A DNA stretch of 7,615 nt from Mollicutes bacterium (lineage in GTDB: Bacteria; Bacillota_I; Bacilli_A; Izemoplasmatales; Izemoplasmataceae): positions 1-7,615 of the forward strand of contig PUKL01000054.1 of NCBI GenBank assembly GCA_003552275.1, read 5' to 3'. A program made the position numbers and the translations under genes. The stretch's first letter is position 1, and the number at the start of each line of letters is the position of its first letter. Of this stretch, positions 1-4,746 are shown one piece after another. The notes below the pieces were generated by a model that saw only the letters and a list, made by a program, of their open reading frames with translations, had not been told where the DNA came from and did no database searches.

Positions 1-30
1 AATCGTTACAAAGGAGGGCAGATTCTTACC

Positions 31-44
31 TTATAAGTTATAAG
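31..44 (+). repeat. Tandem TTATAAG heptamer in leader of first cohesin gene
   Basis: Two direct copies of TTATAAG lie head to tail, 39 bases before the first start codon. A third copy occurs at 1211-1217 ahead of the second cohesin gene. The copies resemble a -10 box (TATAAG), but no convincing -35 box sits at normal spacing, so a promoter role is not claimed. The rest of the 1-82 leader is AT-rich and holds nothing else I can name apart from an orphan AAAGGAGGG at 10-18 with no start codon after it. Confidence 0.35.
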
Positions 45-65
45 TTGGTTTTTAATTTGAATAAT

Positions 66-74
66 AAAGGGGTG
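66..74 (+). promoter_or_regulatory. Ribosome binding site of first cohesin gene
   Basis: AAAGGGGTG lies 8 bases before the ATG at 83. This supports that ATG as the start; the encoded N-terminus is then a well-formed signal peptide. Confidence 0.6.
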
Positions 75-82
75 TAAATATA

Positions 83-1096
83 ATGAAGTTGTTAGGTAAA
101 AGTAGGACAATCCTGGTCACTTTGGCCATGTGTATCTCGTTTCTGCTGGTCTTCTCTTCGGTTGCATTCGCTGACCAGGAGGTTAAGTTGAGCGCCAGCA
201 GTGAAACCGGGGATATCGATGATGAAGTGACTGTAACAATTAGCATTGAGAATGCAGAAGGCACTGAAGGCGGGGAGTTTGTGCTCACCTACGATCCGGA
301 TCTGCTCAAACCCACCAAGTTGGATGAAGGAGCCTTTGTTACCGCTGCCCAGAGCGATATGCTCGACTTTAACCTTGATTTTGCCAATGACAAGATAAAG
401 GTTCTCTGGATCACTCCCTACGGCGACACCGACGACTCGGGGGTAGTTTGCACCATCACCTTCGAGCTCCTGGCTGAAGGTGAAAGTAACCTTACTTTTA
501 GCGAGATCGTTTTTGCGCCGGATGGGTACGAAGCGGCGGCACCGGTATCCGGAAAAGTCACCGTTCAAGACCCTGTAGACGCCAAGGAAAAAGCGATTAA
601 AGACGCCGACGATACAATATGCACGCTTCCCGATCCGGCAGATATCACCCTGGCCGACAAGGCTGCAGTTGAAGCGGCACGGGCCAAGGTAGATAAAGCC
701 AAGCAGGATCACGGCGCGGTGGATGCCGACTTTACCAAGCTTGACAAGCTGGTTGCTGCCGAAAAGCAGATTGCCAAGCTGGAAGCGATCAAGGCCGCCG
801 ACGATGCTATCTATGCCCTGCCTTCCCTGGAGGAGCTCACCCTTGACGACGAGGCCGATGTATTGGCGGCCAGGGCCCTGGTTAACAGGGCCAAGACAGA
901 CCACGGAGCCGTCGATGCCGATTTTGTTTACTTGAGCAGGCTCGTGTCCCTGGAAAACCGGATCAAGGAGCTAAAAGGCCTGGTGCCCACTCCGCCTACC
1001 GGTGGATTGGACTATATGATACCGGCCGGACTGCTGGTGTTCCTGGCCGGGCTGCTGCTATTTATCAGGCGCAGCCGCCTGGCGGCAAGACAGTAG
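83..1096 (+). CDS. Surface-anchored cohesin protein with helical spacer repeats
   Basis: A 337-residue secreted protein that probably displays one cohesin domain on the cell surface to bind dockerin-bearing proteins. Residues 1-30 are a signal peptide (basic start, hydrophobic core, cleavage likely after AFA). Residues about 34-161 match the cohesin family: the EGGEFVLTYDPDLLKP strand-turn motif, the WITPYGDTDDSG segment and the VCTITFELLAEG strand are visible. Residues 172-298 are two 64-residue alpha-helical repeats sharing LP...TL.D.A.V.AAR..V..AK.DHGAVDADF..L..LV..E, similar in style to FIVAR-type surface spacers. A Pro/Gly linker (301-308) precedes a hydrophobic segment (about 311-328) and a basic tail, IRRSRLAARQ. 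This is either a plain membrane anchor or a non-standard sortase signal, since TPPTG is at 303-307. The next gene encodes a paralogous cohesin, and two dockerin genes follow. Cohesin identity is confident; the natural partner is inferred from the neighbours. Confidence 0.9.
   Translation: MKLLGKSRTILVTLAMCISFLLVFSSVAFADQEVKLSASSETGDIDDEVTVTISIENAEGTEGGEFVLTYDPDLLKPTKLDEGAFVTAAQSDMLDFNLDFANDKIKVLWITPYGDTDDSGVVCTITFELLAEGESNLTFSEIVFAPDGYEAAAPVSGKVTVQDPVDAKEKAIKDADDTICTLPDPADITLADKAAVEAARAKVDKAKQDHGAVDADFTKLDKLVAAEKQIAKLEAIKAADDAIYALPSLEELTLDDEADVLAARALVNRAKTDHGAVDADFVYLSRLVSLENRIKELKGLVPTPPTGGLDYMIPAGLLVFLAGLLLFIRRSRLAARQ
182..565 (+). other. Cohesin domain of first anchor protein
   Basis: Residues 34-161 of the 83-1096 product. 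It aligns by eye with residues 40-153 of the 1266-1910 product: shared features are the EGG(E/Q)FVL strand, the (Y/F)DP.LLKP turn, the WIT...DT.DSG segment and C.ITF.LL.EG. In known cohesins this jelly-roll fold presents one face to the dockerin helices. Domain edges are approximate. Confidence 0.85.
596..976 (+). repeat. Two in-frame 64-residue helical repeats
   Basis: Repeat 1 is residues 172-235 and repeat 2 is 236-298 of the first cohesin protein. The period is 64 residues (192 bases), for example the ADD at 175-177 recurs at 239-241 and DHGAVDADF at 209-217 recurs at 273-281. Protein similarity is strong while many third codon positions differ, so the duplication is not very recent. The role is probably a rigid spacer lifting the cohesin away from the anchor. 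Confidence 0.8.
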
Positions 1097-1171
1097 CCGG
1101 GAGCGGTAAATAAGAGAGGCTGCGTTTAGCGTAGTGCCCCAAAGAAAGCAGGTTTTTCGTGATGAAGGCTT

Positions 1172-1201
1172 TGTTACGGCGGCGGGCAAGCCGCCGTAAC
1201 A
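1172..1201 (+). terminator. GC-rich perfect hairpin after first cohesin gene
   Basis: A 12-bp perfect stem (1172-1183 with 1190-1201) encloses a 6-base loop. It lies 76 bases after the stop codon and 65 before the next ATG. There is no immediate T run, only TTTT at 1209-1212, so it may be a weak or factor-assisted terminator, an mRNA-stabilising 3' hairpin or an attenuator. Its stem shares ACGGCGGC with the hairpin at 4548-4575. The remainder of the 1097-1265 gap shows no ORF or clear promoter. Confidence 0.55.
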
Positions 1202-1265
1202 GCCCCTGTTTTATAAGTAGCTGGTTATAGCTGTAATGGTATTTCAAAATCTAAACTAATCCTGG

Positions 1266-1910
1266 ATGAGGTTTATGACGCCAACAATGACAAGCGCCAA
1301 AAGTGTTTTTAAAGGATTTTTGTTTCTGTCTGTCCTCCTGACGGTGCTGTTAGCGGCGGGAATGGAAGTTTCTGCCACAGGGCTGACACTTTTAGCCGAA
1401 GAGAAGGAAGTTGTCGGAGAAGACCGGGTGGAAGTTGCAATAAAGGCCGAAAACGCGGCAGGTGTTGAAGGCGGCCAGTTTGTGCTCCACTTCGATCCTG
1501 CGCTCTTAAAACCGGTATCCATAGAAGAAGGAAAGCTGGTAAAGGAAGCGTCCGATAGCTTAAGTATGGCCAACCTGGAGTACGCTGAAGGTCAATTGAT
1601 GTTCATGTGGATTACGGCCCACGCCGATACTGCAGACTCGGGTGAACTCTGCATTATTACCTTCGATCTTTTGGAAGAAGGTGATACAGCTCTGGAAATT
1701 AAAGATATCGTCATCTCTCCCGATGATATCGAAGATGAAGAAGACCCGGTTGACGAGGAAAATGCTATAAATGATGAAGAAGCTTTAATAGACACCGAAA
1801 ACGGAGTGACCGGCTTTCAGTGGCTTGTCGGGTTGATTGTTCTGGTTATTTTGGCTGCAGTGGGCTATATTTTCTATAAATGGCTGAAAAAGCCCGGTGC
1901 TAAGCATTAA
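1266..1910 (+). CDS. Short membrane-anchored cohesin protein
   Basis: A 214-residue paralogue of the preceding cohesin protein, probably a second docking site on the cell surface. Residues 1-37 form a signal peptide (cleavage likely after VSA). Residues about 40-153 are a cohesin domain with EGGQFVLHFDPALLKP, WITAHADTADSG and LCIITFDLLEEG. Residues 153-178 are a very acidic linker, 15 of 26 being Asp or Glu, with no basic residue. A hydrophobic anchor follows at about 186-204, then the basic tail KWLKKPGAKH. Unlike its neighbour it lacks helical spacer repeats, so its cohesin would sit close to the membrane. The start is uncertain: GATGAGG at 1265-1271 is too close to the second ATG (1275) for ideal spacing and overlaps the first ATG (1266); the third ATG (1287) has no good site. 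All three give a usable signal peptide. It lies 111 bases before a dockerin gene and may be co-transcribed with it. Confidence 0.87.
   Translation: MRFMTPTMTSAKSVFKGFLFLSVLLTVLLAAGMEVSATGLTLLAEEKEVVGEDRVEVAIKAENAAGVEGGQFVLHFDPALLKPVSIEEGKLVKEASDSLSMANLEYAEGQLMFMWITAHADTADSGELCIITFDLLEEGDTALEIKDIVISPDDIEDEEDPVDEENAINDEEALIDTENGVTGFQWLVGLIVLVILAAVGYIFYKWLKKPGAKH
1383..1724 (+). other. Cohesin domain of second anchor protein
   Basis: Residues 40-153 of the 1266-1910 product. It is clearly homologous to the cohesin at 182-565 but diverged across most surface positions, including the stretch after the LLKP turn. The two could therefore prefer the same or different dockerins; sequence alone does not decide this. 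Confidence 0.83.
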
Positions 1911-2003
1911 AGAAACAATTATGAACCAGGGAGAAGCAAAGTTTCTTAGTTCTTTTATATGATAACGTTGGTGCCTGCCGAAAGGCAAAGCGCCGGCGTT
2001 AAG

Positions 2004-2013
2004 GAAAGTGAGG
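2004..2013 (+). promoter_or_regulatory. Ribosome binding site that fixes the first dockerin gene start
   Basis: GAAAGTGAGG lies 8 bases before the ATG at 2022. The same ten bases precede the other dockerin gene at 4730-4739. The reading frame is open further upstream to an ATG at 1959, but that codon has no ribosome binding site and would put 21 extra polar residues before the signal peptide, so 2022 is chosen. Confidence 0.75.
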
Positions 2014-2021
2014 TAATTAAA

Positions 2022-4469
2022 ATGCTGAAATCTCCACGAAAGAGGGCAGGAGCAAAAATATCAATTATTTTGCTCTCCGTCTTTCTTTTCCTGTTGTTTG
2101 TTCCCTCTTTGGCTTTTGCGTCATCGCTGGGCGATGTTAATGATGACGGCAGAGTAGACGTGCGCGATGTTGTTAAGGTTATGAAGCACGTTCTAAGTGT
2201 TGAAAAACTTGACGAGGATCAAAAAGATCGAGCCGACGTGAACGGTGACGGTGTTATCGATGTGAAAGACGTCAGCTTGATCATGCAGTACGCCCTGAAC
2301 ATTATCGACGAATTTCCGCACGATCCGGAATTGAGAATTGACAGCGTAAAAGCGCTTACTCCCTACAAATTGCTGATGGAATTCAACATGGAAATAGAAG
2401 AGCCGGAGCGCGGCGACATTGAAATAAGGGACGAAGAAGGAAACCGTCTGTTTGTAAGCAGGGTGGAACTTGTAGAAGATGATGAAGCATTAGAGGTTAG
2501 GCTTTTCAACGCCCTGGAAGACGGAGAAGAATATGACATAACGGCAACCATAGATGACGTAGAGCTTGAATATACATTTCTCTACGAACAGGGCGAAGTT
2601 GTAGATATTGAAGTGGAAGGCACGAACTTTGTGACCGCCGCTGACCGTGATTTTGAAATGGGTTATAAGTTGATGACCGATACCGGTGTCGACGTAAGCA
2701 CGATCAAAGACGTTAAGGTAAGAGCCAACATTCCCTCTGGACAGATCAGCGCCGAAGACGGGGTGGTCACCATTGACGGCCAGGAAGACGAGAAAGTGGT
2801 TCTTTTCAGGCTGTCCTATGACAACGACGATGAGATCGAAAGCGACCAGGTTAGAGTATTGTTCGCTGCGGAATTCGTTGAAACATTTGGGACATTCACC
2901 ATAGTCGAACGTGAATATTGGAGGCATACTGTCGATTGGGATGAAGACGATCTCTTCCAGTGGATAAATGTTGGCATGTCCGGCTACTTCCTGGTTCCCG
3001 AACTGCTCGACCAGTTTGGCGACGAGGTGACAGTATCGGAAGAGACTTTAAGGTTTACCTCTTTTGACCCCGACAAGCTGGTTGTCGACAGGATGGACGG
3101 AGCTTTGACTCCAAGAGAGGAAGGCGAAGCGGATATCCGCGTGGAACATCCGACCCGTAGGATCTCTACCGTGTACACCGTGGATGTGCTTCCGGAAGTG
3201 GAATTAACCGAGCTTGTTTTTGCCGATTCCGGTGACGACTTTGAAGAGGCAATTATATTTGATGAAATCGAAATATCTACTGTAGACGATGAACTGGTGG
3301 TTTACGTATGGATGTTGGATCAGTACGAAAGGCCGTACGCACCGGTCGAAGAAATCGAATTTGATATTGAAGTAGACGATGAAGATGTGGTAACTACCGA
3401 TCGGGACAGTGTCAGCGTTGAAGACAAGCATAACTTTTACTTCAAGCTCGAAGCCGGTGATGTTGGTGATACAGTTGTCACCGTGGAAAACGGCGACGTA
3501 TCAGCTGAGCTCTCCGTAGAAGTCTTTGAGCCGGGTGTATTGGTCGGCTATCAGATGAGGGGTGTGACCAACCTGGACCTTTATGAAAATGACGTGACCA
3601 ATGAAATGACGGTCAGGGTATACCCCGTAGACGAAGACGGTTTCAGGACCGGTGATGCTGAGCTTGCTCATTGGGAAGTAGATGGTGATCAAATCTCGAT
3701 CCTGAGAATGAGAGAAATAACCATATCAACGGTTGATCCCGGCGCGGACTACTACATCGATGAAGAAGGTACCTACAAAATAACGGCCGAGATCGAGGAT
3801 TACAAGGTGGAAGAAACTTTTGAAGTGGTCGATACGACACCGCCTTATAAGGTGGAGCAGATCTCGGCCAAGGAAACCGTGGATCAAAAAGAAGGTAATG
3901 TTATCGAAGCGATCAATGAAGCTCTCGAAGTTACCAGAGACGGTGTTGAATACGATGTAGAAGAAGCCAAATTTATCTCTGATAATAGATCCGTGATTCC
4001 TCATGATGCGAAGACATCCGAAAAACCGGGCGAAGCCACAATCTACATTACTGAACTCACGGTAAACGGTAAAAAGGTAGAAGTCGATGTTGTTCTGGAA
4101 GTTGTTGTGGAATATGAGCCCGAAGTGGATGCAGGCAATTCAGAAGCTGAAGCGGTAGACAACGAAGACAGTTCTGCAACAATAACCATTACCGTCCGCG
4201 ATCAGCACGATAACCCGTATGAAGAGCTTGGTATGGATGATATTAAGCTCCACTTATATGATGATCCCGATCGCGTGGCTATTGACTGGGAGACTCTGTC
4301 AGAGATTGATGACCGGCCTGCTTATACAGCATCAATAGATGAACAAGAACCCGGTATCTATACGGTGATAATCGAGTGCACGGCAAACTGGACGGACGGT
4401 AAAATGGATGTCGAAGCTGACGGTGTGGAAATTGAAACGGGAGCCGAGTTCAAGCTGACCGGCAATTAA
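2022..4469 (+). CDS. Secreted dockerin protein with Ig-like domain array
   Basis: An 815-residue secreted protein, probably a structural surface component tethered by its dockerin. Residues 1-33 are a signal peptide (KSPRKR start, hydrophobic core, cleavage after AFA). Residues 37-99 are a type I-like dockerin with two complete calcium loops: D38, N40, D42, D46, D49 and D72, N74, D76, D80, D83. The remainder appears to be all-beta, acidic modules of about 90-110 residues, roughly 105-187, 191-296, 298-391, 392-503, 505-605, 606-698 and 702-812. Several carry the DQ(F/Y/H) turn typical of bacterial Ig-like repeats in S-layer and invasin-type proteins (D330, D433, D727). The module edges are estimates and no family is assigned firmly. 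No catalytic motif, S-layer homology domain, transmembrane anchor or sortase motif is visible, so attachment through the upstream cohesins is the obvious route. The mature protein has one cysteine (C786). The gene follows the second cohesin gene by 111 bases. Confidence 0.88.
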   Translation: MLKSPRKRAGAKISIILLSVFLFLLFVPSLAFASSLGDVNDDGRVDVRDVVKVMKHVLSVEKLDEDQKDRADVNGDGVIDVKDVSLIMQYALNIIDEFPHDPELRIDSVKALTPYKLLMEFNMEIEEPERGDIEIRDEEGNRLFVSRVELVEDDEALEVRLFNALEDGEEYDITATIDDVELEYTFLYEQGEVVDIEVEGTNFVTAADRDFEMGYKLMTDTGVDVSTIKDVKVRANIPSGQISAEDGVVTIDGQEDEKVVLFRLSYDNDDEIESDQVRVLFAAEFVETFGTFTIVEREYWRHTVDWDEDDLFQWINVGMSGYFLVPELLDQFGDEVTVSEETLRFTSFDPDKLVVDRMDGALTPREEGEADIRVEHPTRRISTVYTVDVLPEVELTELVFADSGDDFEEAIIFDEIEISTVDDELVVYVWMLDQYERPYAPVEEIEFDIEVDDEDVVTTDRDSVSVEDKHNFYFKLEAGDVGDTVVTVENGDVSAELSVEVFEPGVLVGYQMRGVTNLDLYENDVTNEMTVRVYPVDEDGFRTGDAELAHWEVDGDQISILRMREITISTVDPGADYYIDEEGTYKITAEIEDYKVEETFEVVDTTPPYKVEQISAKETVDQKEGNVIEAINEALEVTRDGVEYDVEEAKFISDNRSVIPHDAKTSEKPGEATIYITELTVNGKKVEVDVVLEVVVEYEPEVDAGNSEAEAVDNEDSSATITITVRDQHDNPYEELGMDDIKLHLYDDPDRVAIDWETLSEIDDRPAYTASIDEQEPGIYTVIIECTANWTDGKMDVEADGVEIETGAEFKLTGN
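2130..2318 (+). other. N-terminal dockerin domain of first ligand
   Basis: Residues 37-99 of the 2022-4469 product. Two EF-hand-like calcium loops each lead into a helix (VVKVMKHVL and VSLIMQYALN). Loop positions 10 and 11, which help set cohesin specificity in studied dockerins, are V47-R48 and V81-K82. Confidence 0.9.
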
Positions 4470-4547
4470 CATACCGGCCTAAACAGGACAATACAACAAC
4501 AAGAGAAGCTTGCTGTCGTAAAGACAAACAGAGCTGATGACCCAAAA

Positions 4548-4575
4548 ACGGCGGCGATATCAGTATCGCCGCCGT
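4548..4575 (+). terminator. GC-rich perfect hairpin after first dockerin gene
   Basis: A 12-bp perfect stem (4548-4559 with 4564-4575) encloses the 4-base loop TCAG. It begins 79 bases after the stop codon and ends 171 bases before the next ATG. No T run follows. It may terminate or stabilise the upstream transcript, and shares the ACGGCGGC core with the hairpin at 1172-1201. The rest of the 277-base gap 4470-4746 holds two ATAAATGC direct copies (near 4626 and 4653), a 20-codon ORF at 4611 without a ribosome site, and no clear promoter. Confidence 0.5.
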
Positions 4576-4729
4576 AATCTCCCCAGAAACTGATTGTGCT
4601 GCTGCCTGTAATGTTTGTGTTTGCTATAAATGCCTTAAAAAATGAGCAACGCCATAAATGCTGTCTCTGTTAAAGTTGCCGGCCTGAAAGGGGCGCAATC
4701 TTTAACCGTTAATATATTACTTCAAAAAC

Positions 4730-4739
4730 GAAAGTGAGG
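4730..4739 (+). promoter_or_regulatory. Ribosome binding site of second dockerin gene
   Basis: GAAAGTGAGG lies 7 bases before the ATG at 4747, the same ten bases as at 2004-2013. It fixes the start of the last gene. Confidence 0.75.
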
Positions 4740-4746
4740 GTTTACG

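Noticed and set aside
10..18. Strong AAAGGAGGG ribosome-site-like sequence in the leader
   Set aside because: No ATG, GTG or TTG occurs 5-12 bases downstream, so no gene can be assigned to it.
92..904. 270-residue open frame on the minus strand
   Set aside because: It lies wholly antisense to the first cohesin gene, whose plus-strand product has a signal peptide and recognisable domains. The minus product shows no coherent domain.
1910..1947. Inverted repeat AAGAAAC / GTTTCTT after the second cohesin gene
   Set aside because: Seven A/T-rich pairs around a 24-base loop are too weak for a terminator call.
1958..1963. TATGAT as a promoter -10 box before the first dockerin gene
   Set aside because: No -35-like hexamer lies 16-18 bases upstream; a single hexamer in AT-rich DNA is weak evidence.
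1971..2013. Stretch with GCAAAGC then GCCGG recalling part of a class I cyclic-di-GMP riboswitch
   Set aside because: The other conserved parts, including the upstream GGCAAACC-type segment and the closing stem, are not present and the region is too short.
1959..2021. 21-residue upstream extension of the first dockerin protein
   Set aside because: The ATG at 1959 has no ribosome binding site and would bury the signal peptide; the ATG at 2022 has a good site.
4611..4673. Twenty-codon ORF between the dockerin genes
   Set aside because: No ribosome binding site, no recognisable product, and its length is expected by chance.
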